Below the pieces are notes generated by a model. That model ran no database searches and had not been told where the DNA came from. It was given only the letters and a program-made list of their open reading frames with translations. This document shows, piece by piece, positions 37,001 to 43,773 of a stretch of DNA of 59,105 bases. This DNA is from Candidimonas sp. (GTDB lineage Bacteria > Pseudomonadota > Gammaproteobacteria > Burkholderiales > Burkholderiaceae_B), in contig SCRC01000072.1 of the NCBI GenBank assembly GCA_004297945.1, positions 1 through 59,105 of the forward strand, written 5' to 3'. How positions within the stretch are numbered: the stretch's first letter is position 1; every line of letters begins with the position of its first letter. The position numbers and the translations under genes were made by a program.

Positions 37001-38055
37001 ATCTGGACACGGATTTCTGGCTCATGGGCGTCAATTCCCTCAAACTGATCCAGCTTGCCGCACGCCTGGAGCAGCGTCTGGATCGCCCTGTGCCAATTTC
37101 ACTGCTTCTCGAACACGGCTCGGTATCGGCGCTCGCGCAGGCCATCGAATCGGGCCAGACGTGGACGCCGGTCGTTCCCATGAATGGGGCGGGCGCGGCG
37201 CGCGGACATGCGAACGATCCGTTCGTGTGCGTCCACCCAGTCGCCAGCGATGTCAGCGTCTTCCTGGATCTGGCTCGCGCCATGCCCGTATCGATTCCCT
37301 TCTGGGCCATTCAGGCCGCCGGTCTGGAAGAAGGACAGGAACCGCTCGATAATGTCCAGGCCCTGGCGCAAGCCAATCTGGAAGCTCTAGCGGCACGGGG
37401 TTTGCCGCAACCGCGCTGGATCGGCGGCTATTCGTTCGGCGGCATCGTCGCGTTCGAGATGGCGCGGCAACTGGCCCAACGAGGAACGCCGCCTCAGCGC
37501 GTCATCATTATCGATGCGCCTGCACCGCTGGAACGGACATCCATTCTTGAAACCGACCCGGATCGAGCCCACGCCCAATGGCTGGTCCGCATGGCGGATG
37601 TGCGCGCCCGCTTTCAGGATGTAGAACCCGTTCTGACGCAAAACGAGCTGTTGGCGCTTCCGAAAGCCGAACGATTCGCGCTGGCCACCAAACGCCTGCA
37701 TGGCGCCCGGCTACTGCCGCCGGCTGCCACTCCCCGATGGCTGGAACGGGCACACCACACCAGCCTTGTTCAATACGGCGCCTATCTGGCCTACTCGCCG
37801 GCCCCCTCACCCGGACAGAAACTGCCACTGGCCATTATTCGCGCAACAACGCCACGCCATTCCGATCTGAGCGATATCGAAAACCGCCAGCTTGCAATTC
37901 CCGATATGGGCTGGCAACTATTCACCGATGCGGCCATACCCGTTCTTCATATCACCGGCGACCACGTGACGATGTTGGGGCCCGTTACCGCCTCCAACGT
38001 GGCTGCCGCCATCGCAAGCCTGTTGCACGTCACGGCAGCGCCTGATGCTCCCTGA
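31057..38055 (+). CDS. NRPS C-A-PCP-(degenerate E)-C-PCP-TE, terminal synthase
   Basis: 2332 residues. C: FHHSVADGAS, His145. A: FTSGSTGEPKG, Asp669 in SFDASTLEIW, NLNGKVDRK; code D-A-L-W-L-G-G-T-F-K, nearest Val. PCP: Ser1021 in GGDSI. Then an E-like region (about 1075-1500) where the HHxxxDxxSW motif has become LHRAIADERT and EGHGR is absent, so it is probably inactive. C: opening YPLSPMQEAMLVHTL (DCL-like) and HHLLVDGW, His1637. PCP: Ser1994 in GVNSLKL. TE: Ser2126 in GYSFGG, His near 2303. The last module has no adenylation domain at all, so its carrier must be charged in trans, skipped or used differently. It ends 7 bp before the convergent PPTase. Confidence 0.94.
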   Translation: MSSGYIAAASFAQRQLRYLDLLQPGGSEYALPLVLEITGALNEAALRQAFDAVIDRHDVLRASFPMIDDIPALAVLDQRAIDMPAIEIPAATRAGWSKQLASAVTDMVKRPFNLEKGPVLAAALFRPADPDAAGCSASLAVVFHHSVADGASLPIFLGDLVIAYDAALTRAAPKWQELALQYPDYADWEQERFGAADAPALAEALRYWRETLRDVPSLLDLPLDRARGVTRSPGVGATARLNLPASVGNALADLARLGGSTPFMAFLAVFFTVVHRWSGLDDLIVTVPVSKRTRPELASLIGLLVDTLPLRVSCGPDTRFDDLLENVHKIFRDGIRHRDVPFQRIVQSIEIERRTDVVPLMQILFGGLEPTDDPITAADGTCFCARDDLADQTAKADISFVYRESAEHVELWCRYDPALFDHTSIDNLLSWFGTVAAAVARAPGQAIGDLPLIDEASGRNLIARFNHTRRPYPDDRSVASLFDEAARKYPQRIAIDDGGRLTRYAELADRSTRLAAILAHAGLRPDDAIILVLPLSDHFLALMLAILQIGAIYVPLDPAHPHAHRVRLAKSIGARAVILSTSEDQEEYEGIQVLDADMLDTRAAQLTDNFTVPQGESDTAYIMFTSGSTGEPKGVAVPHRAIARLVCNTNFASFGPDTRAAVYSNPSFDASTLEIWAPLLNGGTAVMVERKAMLDIARLRHILAESNITLLWVTAGLFQEIAGIDPSAFAGSRLVLTGGDTVSPEAARAVLAAGAGSGLRLLNGYGPTENTTFSTTYDIAGLDATRLSVPIGLPIANSAIYVLDRRGQPLPVGVNGEIYVGGDGVANGYVGDPERTAASFLPDPFDERDGARMYRTGDHGRWRQDGTILFTGRSDDQVKVRGFRIELNEIAAALGRHPALRAVHVAAPKDSNGRRQIVAYVVAHTEPTPSASDLRLFLEPLLPSHMLPNAYIATESLVLNLNGKVDRKALPEVQDHHYDRSAQTIPPRTEEECTLHAIWQELLGTDSVGVTDNFFHVGGDSILAIRMAARAADAGLPLTPTDVFQLQTIERLANAASLARPRQKRAAAGRAFSAELVPIVQYNEINQPFLLASLTLDRPIGVVELALVIQHLAERHEALRLRWTRDGETRRLEIMAYVAQLPFRTVEEPHLADAQLDKWIAEHAGRIGRGLDTQSGVMVATTLVDRGPNAGPVIVLALHRAIADERTLALIVAELETAIKAGHAALPILDTTYGDWLDWLEGYADEQAASSGLTALESAAMRTPMPPLLVDAPAEATGIVAEYWLDPTISATLTDHAPARLMTTPLDILATSLAAALPPSGSDTVLIEAIDEQRHLPRDAPNVDGLLGNLDGVLTILAPTGHMPVAKRLHAVKAARQAVSATAPVYRVLGQTFDLPGATLGIAWSNPSAVRAAMRLHSLPTFNISVKGVLVASTTGGRLRLAWTGAEPAGGAAALLERVAHTLGLIADLATPNARPLYTPADFPLAGLSASELAGIVGTATDIEAIYPLSPMQEAMLVHTLAAVRSEINFEQSCMRIRGRLDHEAFRHAWATVFERHDVLRTAFHWRGLARPLQVVHRAVPLPLTAHTWPAFDAARMDEFLASDRERGFDLEQAPLVRLSIIQVAADDAYVVSSFHHLLVDGWCLGRLEREVRAAYETYRSRRPPLFDTPVPYQSYIAWLAQADRSESQRFFTGLLNNLPPQRRLFPPAKGPAHAFTTTHRTLDRPASRALVAFARRRGLTLATTLHFAWAIWLGARLGSEDVVFGTTVSGRPSGVPGVERIVGLFINNLPIRLQLGGAERPAERLEAIQLLLGQLQSHAHLSPTSIADAAGGQSGPLFDTLVVVENLASGTSAWSGAEGLTVEAVHSRMKTAYDLTFIAIPGDLITLSLVQPDDGRTLENASNVLDAVAAILTALPDAADNRLDSLPRPEVRPPVIATGTPVAQSVRFATRPRSTLEAQIANEVADLSFTLQGDEPATAPDLDTDFWLMGVNSLKLIQLAARLEQRLDRPVPISLLLEHGSVSALAQAIESGQTWTPVVPMNGAGAARGHANDPFVCVHPVASDVSVFLDLARAMPVSIPFWAIQAAGLEEGQEPLDNVQALAQANLEALAARGLPQPRWIGGYSFGGIVAFEMARQLAQRGTPPQRVIIIDAPAPLERTSILETDPDRAHAQWLVRMADVRARFQDVEPVLTQNELLALPKAERFALATKRLHGARLLPPAATPRWLERAHHTSLVQYGAYLAYSPAPSPGQKLPLAIIRATTPRHSDLSDIENRQLAIPDMGWQLFTDAAIPVLHITGDHVTMLGPVTASNVAAAIASLLHVTAAPDAP

Positions 38056-38062
38056 TCGCGTC

Positions 38063-38824
38063 CTAGGTCGTTTCGCGCACCGCCAGCGCCGCCGCATAAC
38101 CGGGTGGGGCGGGCAGCATGACGAGCCGGCAGGCGCCAAAGCCATTCATCGTCACGGCGCGCGCGTCCATATGCGGGCCCTGGTGCATCAGGCCGACTTC
38201 CAGTTTCGGAAATTCCAGGCGCAACCCCTGCCCCACCGCCTTGGTCACCGCCTCTTTACGGGTCCATGCGGCAAAGAAAGCCGACATCCGATCTTCATCG
38301 GGCAAGGCTTGCCACTGCGCCGCTTCAGATTGCGACAACACCATCCGCGCCAACGACGCCAATTCAGTCAAAGCGCGAAACTTTTCTATATCCACCCCCA
38401 CCTCGTGGCCGCGCGCAATGGCCAGCAGCGCGTAATCGCCCGAATGTGCAATGTTGAAGTGCCAGTCCGCCCCGCACGACAACGCTGGCTTGCCGAACTC
38501 GCCATACTCGAAACCGATGTCGGCCGCCGGCCTGCCCAGGCACGCGCCCAGCAGCAACCTGAGCACGCCGCGCACATGCACAAACTGGTTCCGGGCCCAG
38601 GACACCCGAAATGCGTCGGCCCGCGCGCGCTCGTCTGCGGCAAGCAATAACCACAAGGCCGCCAGTAGGTCTTGATCGGCGGCAAGCGGCAGTACCCACG
38701 TACGGCAAGAGCCCGCCGTCACAGCCTCTGGAGGCGTATCAATCTGTGCGATACCCGAGGTCGCATGCGCACCGATTCGGTGCAACTGGGCCAGACTACG
38801 ATCAGACAAGGAAAAATCGCTCAT
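38063..38824 (-). CDS. Sfp-type 4'-phosphopantetheinyl transferase
   Basis: 253 residues. The Mg/CoA motifs GVDIEKFRAL and WTRKEAVTKAVGQG are those of Sfp/AcpT transferases that convert apo- to holo-carrier proteins. The window has five carrier domains (Ser631 and Ser1015 of the leftward synthases and four on the NRPS side, counting Ser2545), so a dedicated enzyme makes sense. It converges on the terminal NRPS, but its start lies only 31 bp after the esterase gene on the same strand, so it may be read with the TspO-esterase genes. Confidence 0.92.
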   Translation of the reverse strand: MSDFSLSDRSLAQLHRIGAHATSGIAQIDTPPEAVTAGSCRTWVLPLAADQDLLAALWLLLAADERARADAFRVSWARNQFVHVRGVLRLLLGACLGRPAADIGFEYGEFGKPALSCGADWHFNIAHSGDYALLAIARGHEVGVDIEKFRALTELASLARMVLSQSEAAQWQALPDEDRMSAFFAAWTRKEAVTKAVGQGLRLEFPKLEVGLMHQGPHMDARAVTMNGFGACRLVMLPAPPGYAAALAVRETT

Positions 38825-38855
38825 GAGGCATCACAATATCACGCGCACTAAATCG

Positions 38856-39764
38856 TCAACGAGAAATGCGACCGATTTTTCCTTCAGTGCGTGCGGCAGC
38901 GGACGTACGAAATACAAAAGCGCTCACATCGTCAAGCACCGGATAAAAAGAGCGCAGCAAAGGGGCAAATGCACCCACCAGCAGACCATGGCCTACGCCT
39001 TTCAAGCTCACGGTCTCCACTGGCACATGCGCCGCGCTTAGGGCGGCGGCCAAACCGCCCGAGTTCCTGACCGGATTCACCACCTTGTCTGCAGTGCCCG
39101 TAATCAACAAGGTGGGCGGCGCGGTCGCACTGACATGCCTTATGGGTTGCGAGTCTGCAGGCGTGTTGGGATAAAGAAATGTCGGTTTTATCGATTCGAC
39201 GTCGATGGGCAGAAAGTCGTAGGGCCCCGCAATACCTATCCATCCGCGCAGCGCCGCAGGGCTCGTGCCGAATTTCGCTAACCAGCGCGGATCCAGCGCT
39301 ACCATGGCTGCGTTGTAGGCTCCCGCACTGTGGCCAGCCACAAAAACCTGATCAGCGTTTCCGCCATACTCGCCAATGTGCTTCAATGTCCACGACACAG
39401 CCTGCGCGGCGTCTTCAACGAAAGCCGGGTAGACAACCTGAGGCGAGAGGCGGTAATCGGCCACGACCGTCATAATGCCGCGCGATGCCAGCGCTTTGCC
39501 CACAAAACCGTACTGTTGACGTGAACCGCTGTTCCAGTTTCCACCGTAAAAGAATACGACCACATCCGGCGGCACACCCGATTGCGCAGGCAGGTAGATA
39601 TCAAGCTTCTGGCGTGCATCGCTGCCATAGGCCAGGTTTGCCACCATCGTGCTTTTGGTATCGCCCCACGCAAGTACATTCAGAAGTGTCAGCGGAGAAA
39701 AAACAGCCAGCGCAATCAACGTCAACAGTACAACAATGACAGCATAGAAACCGACGCGAAGCAT
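38856..39764 (-). CDS. Alpha/beta-hydrolase esterase (carboxylesterase/kynurenine-formamidase-like)
   Basis: 302 residues from ATG 39764, chosen because it sits 2 bp after the TspO stop with GGTGG upstream; an alternative at 39782 overlaps TspO. One N-terminal membrane helix (VGFYAVIVVLLTLIALAVF) is followed by an esterase domain: FFYGGNW for the oxyanion hole, GHSAGAYN with the nucleophile Ser and GVGHG with the catalytic His. It is probably membrane-anchored and acts on a small ester or lipid. It lies between tspO and the PPTase gene. Substrate unknown. Confidence 0.85.
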   Translation of the reverse strand: MLRVGFYAVIVVLLTLIALAVFSPLTLLNVLAWGDTKSTMVANLAYGSDARQKLDIYLPAQSGVPPDVVVFFYGGNWNSGSRQQYGFVGKALASRGIMTVVADYRLSPQVVYPAFVEDAAQAVSWTLKHIGEYGGNADQVFVAGHSAGAYNAAMVALDPRWLAKFGTSPAALRGWIGIAGPYDFLPIDVESIKPTFLYPNTPADSQPIRHVSATAPPTLLITGTADKVVNPVRNSGGLAAALSAAHVPVETVSLKGVGHGLLVGAFAPLLRSFYPVLDDVSAFVFRTSAAARTEGKIGRISR

Positions 39765-39766
39765 AG

Positions 39767-40219
39767 TCAATTCAACCACCATAGAGAAAGATTGAGTACC
39801 GAGGCGAAAGCAACCCAAGCCAGATAAGGCCACATTAAATAGCCTGCCAGCCGATCACGGCGCATGAAGGCAACCGTTACTATCGCAATCAGCACAAGCA
39901 TGACACCTATATCGATCAAGGCCAGCCCAGTGCGGTGCAGGCCAAAGAAAATCCAGGACCATAGCCCATTTAAAACAAGCTGCACGACCCATAAAACAAT
40001 AGCGCTATCAATGCCGCCAACCCGTCGCCATACCCGCCAAGCGGCCACCGCCATCATCACATACAGAGCCGACCACACGGGTGCAAAGATCCAGTTTGGT
40101 GGATTGAAGAGCGGTTTGTGCAAAGCGGCGTACCACGCCCCTGGCAGGAACTGGCTGCCCACCAATGCTACCGCAGATGTAAGGACAAGAAAGAGAATCA
40201 GTGATTTGTATTGATGCAT
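39767..40219 (-). CDS. tspO: TspO/MBR family membrane protein
   Basis: 150 residues with five predicted membrane helices and the family signature NPPNWIFAPVWSALYVMMA. TspO proteins bind porphyrins and related ligands and often sit in photo-oxidative stress clusters, as here beside photolyase, DUF1365 and cyclopropane-synthase genes. It is followed directly by the esterase on the same strand and preceded, 76 bp upstream, by the SDR gene. Confidence 0.92.
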   Translation of the reverse strand: MHQYKSLILFLVLTSAVALVGSQFLPGAWYAALHKPLFNPPNWIFAPVWSALYVMMAVAAWRVWRRVGGIDSAIVLWVVQLVLNGLWSWIFFGLHRTGLALIDIGVMLVLIAIVTVAFMRRDRLAGYLMWPYLAWVAFASVLNLSLWWLN

Positions 40220-40295
40220 GGTCGTCCTTCTGGCGTAATTGAATTCATGCGCGCGTCGCCGCGCACCCTTGCACCCGACGAAAGCCCTGTCACGG

Positions 40296-41078
40296 TCAGC
40301 GCCCCACCATCTGCGCGAGCGCGGCCAGCCGCAGGCGATACGGCAGCAAGCTCATCAGCTTGAGCAGCCTTGTGAATCGTTTGGGAAAATGAATTTCGAA
40401 TACTCCCTTTTCCATACCACGGAGTATGTCCCGGGAAGCCTCATCCACAGAAATCATGGCGGGCATGGGAAATTTGTTGCTGGCGGTCATCTTGGTTTTC
40501 ACGAAACCGGGATTCACCAAATAGACGCCTAAGCCCTTGGGATGCAGTTCGGCATAAAGCAGCTCCGCCAGGTTAATAAGCGCCGCCTTGGTCGGCCCAT
40601 ACACCGTGGCGTTGGGCAGACCCAGGTAGCCTGCCACGCTGGCAACCAGCGCAATCGATCCATTGCCCTGCGCGATCAGGTCGGGCAGGATCACTTCAAG
40701 CCCGTAATAGACGCTGGCGAGATTGACTTCAATAGTTCCGCGAACGCTGTCCGATTGCAGCTCCCATGAGCGCAGCTGTTCATATTGGGCCGCGCAAAAT
40801 ACCGTCAAGTCCAGCCCGCCCCACTCTCGAATCAAGTGCTTGTGCGCAGACTTCCACGCGGCAGGATCAGTGACATCCATGGGCAGTATGCGAGCCAGCG
40901 CCGAGTTGGCCGCCACGGCGACAAGGGCATCTTCCCTGCGAGCACTTAGGGCCACGCGCGCACCCCGCTGCAACAGATCGCGCGCAACGGCCGCGCCGAT
41001 GCCGCTGGATGCACCAATCAGCCAAACCCGCTTGCCATGCCAGTCTGGCCAGCGGGGATTAAGTGGCGTCAGAAACAT
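40296..41078 (-). CDS. Short-chain dehydrogenase/reductase
   Basis: 260 residues of classical SDR type: cofactor motif GASSGIGAA near residue 23, catalytic Tyr-x-x-x-Lys in YGPTKAALI, and PGFVKTKM after it. The C-terminus (LLKLMSLLPYRLRLA) is basic and amphipathic, suggesting membrane contact. It is part of the leftward FAD/DUF1365/cfa/DUF3833 set, 29 bp after the DUF3833 gene. In similar clusters the SDR is thought to act on fatty acyl substrates; the substrate here is unknown. Confidence 0.88.
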   Translation of the reverse strand: MFLTPLNPRWPDWHGKRVWLIGASSGIGAAVARDLLQRGARVALSARREDALVAVAANSALARILPMDVTDPAAWKSAHKHLIREWGGLDLTVFCAAQYEQLRSWELQSDSVRGTIEVNLASVYYGLEVILPDLIAQGNGSIALVASVAGYLGLPNATVYGPTKAALINLAELLYAELHPKGLGVYLVNPGFVKTKMTASNKFPMPAMISVDEASRDILRGMEKGVFEIHFPKRFTRLLKLMSLLPYRLRLAALAQMVGR

Positions 41079-41107
41079 GATGACCTTTGCGTGCCTGTTG
41101 CAAATTA

Positions 41108-41629
41108 TTATTCATGGCGAAAGAAAACAGTGACCTGACCTACTTCAAAGCCGAACTTCGTCACGGTGGCCCTGTTAACGACGGTCTGCTCATCGATCCT
41201 GAAAAGCCAATCATCGAACTTGACGTTGTAGACGGACTTGCCAACAGGCAGCTTGAGCGTGTAGTTCATGCGAAAGGCGTCACCGGCGCCTTTGCCGATC
41301 GCCACGCCCAGCACATCACCGGCGCTGCCGTGCAGCGAACCATCCGTCTGCCGCGTGAATGTCCATACACGTTCCTGGTCCGTGCCATCGGTATAGAAAA
41401 AGTGCTCTTTGAGAATGAATTTGTCGCCCTGGCTGTGACCTTCCATCTTGATATGAAAACGCTTCACCACCTCGCCACTGCGTTTTTGAAAGATACCCCA
41501 AGCTTCGGTCTTACCCTGAAAATACTGAGTGACATCAAGCTTGGGCGTCTCCTTGGCGTAATGGGAAACATCGGGGACAGCACAGGCGGTCAGTGCCAGC
41601 ACGCTTCCCAGCATAAGCAGCGCTTTCAT
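41108..41629 (-). CDS. DUF3833-family lipoprotein
   Basis: 173 residues. I set the start at 41629 because GGAG lies upstream and the lipoprotein signal MKALLMLGSVLALTAC follows, with Cys16 as the lipid-bearing residue; an upstream start at 41698 would bury the signal. The body (FQGKTEAWGIFQKRSGEVVKR at the front, FFYTDGTDQERVW inside) matches the DUF3833 pattern, a beta-rich lipocalin-like fold by prediction. It stands between the cyclopropane synthase and SDR genes as in many similar clusters. Function unknown, perhaps lipid handling at the envelope. Confidence 0.85.
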   Translation of the reverse strand: MKALLMLGSVLALTACAVPDVSHYAKETPKLDVTQYFQGKTEAWGIFQKRSGEVVKRFHIKMEGHSQGDKFILKEHFFYTDGTDQERVWTFTRQTDGSLHGSAGDVLGVAIGKGAGDAFRMNYTLKLPVGKSVYNVKFDDWLFRIDEQTVVNRATVTKFGFEVGQVTVFFRHE

Positions 41630-41725
41630 ATTGTTTGATCTCCGTTTGAATCGTGAAAATTGCGCAAGCGCCATAGCGCCAGAAGTTTCAAAAGGCAAGG
41701 CGGAGCAAGCAAACAGACGCGCATG

Positions 41726-42940
41726 CTAATCAGGCCTGGCGAATACAAACTGAATAACGTCCGTGCGCCGCTCTTCGAAGCCGGCCTCGCAATAGGCCAG
41801 ATACAGTCGCCAAGCTCGTATGAAGGCTTCGTCGAATCCTTGCCTGCGAATTTCTCCCAGATTCTTTTCGAACGTCTGGCGCCAGCGTCTGAGCGTTTCA
41901 GCGTAGTCCATGCCGAAACGCAGTGTGACACGGCCTTCGAGCCCTGCAGTACGTCCGACCTTCAATAATCGTTCCGGACTGGGAAGCATGCCGCCGGGGA
42001 AAATTGACTGCCTGATGAAATCGCTGCTGCGGCGATACTGCTCGAACCGCGCCTCATCGATGGTGATGGATTGAAGCAAGGCCTGCGCGCCTGGCTTGAG
42101 CCGGTCATGCAGGATGCGGCCAAATTCAGGCCAGAACTTTTCGCCCACCGCTTCGAACATCTCGATCGACACCACCGCATCGTATTGGCCATCAAGATCG
42201 CGATAGTCGCACAGCGCGACTTCGGCGACGCCCTTTAGCCCCGCATCCAGCACGCGCTGCTGAGCCACCTTGTATTGCGCCTGTGAAATGGTGACGCCGT
42301 GCACGTGTATCCCCTGCCGGGCCGCGTGCAGGGCAAAGCCACCCCATCCGCAACCAATTTCAAGTACGCGCATGCCAGGCCGCAGAGCGAGCGACTTCAG
42401 GATGTGTTCGTACTTGTCGGTCTGAGCTTGCTCAAGGCTTTGGGCAGAATCGCCGGAGAACAGCGCGCTGGAATAGCTCATCCCCAGATCCAGCCACCGG
42501 CCGTAAAACGCGTTGCCAATGTCGTAGTGTGCATGAATATTGCGCTTGCTGCCGGATCTGCTGTTCACGCGCAGGCGATGCAGCACGCTATACCACAGGC
42601 GCGAAACCCACTTCCCCCACATGGCCTCAGGAAGAACGGCTTCATTACGCAATGCAAAACGCAGAAGTGCAGTCAGGTCCGGAGAACTGAGCCAACCCGC
42701 CTGGTAGGCATCCGCAAAGCCAATGTCACCACCCTTCAGTATCTTTGAGCAGCCACGCCAGTCATTGACCTTCAGGATGGCCCCGGGCGACGAGGAAGGC
42801 CTTCCGAATACTCTACGCTCACCCGAGGGCAACACCATAATCAAATGCCCGACACTAATCCGTTCGAGCAGCGAAAGGAAAAACTTGGCGGATGCTGGAA
42901 TAGGATCCATGGCGAGGTTAGACGCGGATTGGGTTGTCAT
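41726..42940 (-). CDS. cfa: Cyclopropane-fatty-acyl-phospholipid synthase
   Basis: 404 residues. The SAM-binding motif VLEIGCGWGGFALHAA is near residue 195, and YRRSSDFIRQSIFPGGMLPS matches the catalytic half of Cfa enzymes, which transfer a methylene group from SAM to unsaturated phospholipid chains. This paralogue travels with DUF1365 and an FAD amine oxidase, a set known from light- or singlet-oxygen-induced clusters, and may make furan or other modified acyl chains. The start overlaps the DUF1365 stop by 4 bp. Confidence 0.93.
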   Translation of the reverse strand: MTTQSASNLAMDPIPASAKFFLSLLERISVGHLIMVLPSGERRVFGRPSSSPGAILKVNDWRGCSKILKGGDIGFADAYQAGWLSSPDLTALLRFALRNEAVLPEAMWGKWVSRLWYSVLHRLRVNSRSGSKRNIHAHYDIGNAFYGRWLDLGMSYSSALFSGDSAQSLEQAQTDKYEHILKSLALRPGMRVLEIGCGWGGFALHAARQGIHVHGVTISQAQYKVAQQRVLDAGLKGVAEVALCDYRDLDGQYDAVVSIEMFEAVGEKFWPEFGRILHDRLKPGAQALLQSITIDEARFEQYRRSSDFIRQSIFPGGMLPSPERLLKVGRTAGLEGRVTLRFGMDYAETLRRWRQTFEKNLGEIRRQGFDEAFIRAWRLYLAYCEAGFEERRTDVIQFVFARPD

Positions 42941-43773
42941 GGTTTTTTATCTGATTTGGCACTTTCGGAGACTGGCGGGTGCATTGCCGCCTCCGAACGC
43001 TGAGGTTTTGAAAAAAAGGGAACTTTGCGCAGCCACAGGCGCAATGCCTGCCAGTAGATGCGGGCAATAATGGAAAAGGTCATCAGCGGCTGTCTGGTCA
43101 CAGCCCGCAGGACCGTCTGCCGATTGAGTGCGGTCTTGCGGCCCGCGACCGACGTACGCAGCACTAGGCCCGCCGCGTCGAAGTAATCGATGCCAACAAA
43201 TGAAGTGTCGGCCGTATCCCGCAAGCGAAACTGATAATGCCCTTCGACCCGGAAAAACGGCGACACGTGCAACTGCTTGCGGCATTCGAGCGTGGTGGCG
43301 TCCGTGATGACAGCACCTTCGGGCGCAGTCAGCAGATAGCGGTGCCGCTCGCCGAAGGTGCTGGTCACTTCCGCCAAAAGGGCACGCAGGCCGCCATCGC
43401 GGTCGTGGCAGTACCAGAAGCTGACCGGATTGAATACATAGCCGAACACGCGCGGAAAGGTCTGGAGCCACATCTCGCCATTGGCCTGCACGCCCGCTTC
43501 GGCCAGTTGCCGGCGAATCCAGATAGCCAGATCCGAACCGTCGCATGCGCCGTAATCACGCGTGCGAATACCCATCAAGCCCCAGCGATCAACGCTGAAC
43601 CACCAGCGATTCAGTTCCTGCAATCTGTCGAGATTGATGCGCACACTAAAAACCGGATATACAAAGCGGTTGCGCTTCGGGCGCAGCCGCTCATGCATAA
43701 CAGAACCCAAAAGCAGCAAGGCGCGGCTGGATGCGTCCGAAGTTGAAGGAAGGCTGTTCACAACGTGGCCCAT
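42937..43773 (-). CDS. DUF1365 family protein
   Basis: 278 residues from ATG 43773, chosen because SRALLLLGSVMHERLRPKRN is the usual family opening; the frame is open further upstream but inside the preceding gene. Conserved features: FGYVFNPVSFWYC, and VSPFFRVEGHYQFRLR. Function is not established; the family is nearly always beside cfa-like and FAD amine oxidase genes. It overlaps the amine oxidase by 16 bp and the cyclopropane synthase by 4 bp, so the three are translationally coupled. Confidence 0.88.
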   Translation of the reverse strand: MGHVVNSLPSTSDASSRALLLLGSVMHERLRPKRNRFVYPVFSVRINLDRLQELNRWWFSVDRWGLMGIRTRDYGACDGSDLAIWIRRQLAEAGVQANGEMWLQTFPRVFGYVFNPVSFWYCHDRDGGLRALLAEVTSTFGERHRYLLTAPEGAVITDATTLECRKQLHVSPFFRVEGHYQFRLRDTADTSFVGIDYFDAAGLVLRTSVAGRKTALNRQTVLRAVTRQPLMTFSIIARIYWQALRLWLRKVPFFSKPQRSEAAMHPPVSESAKSDKKP

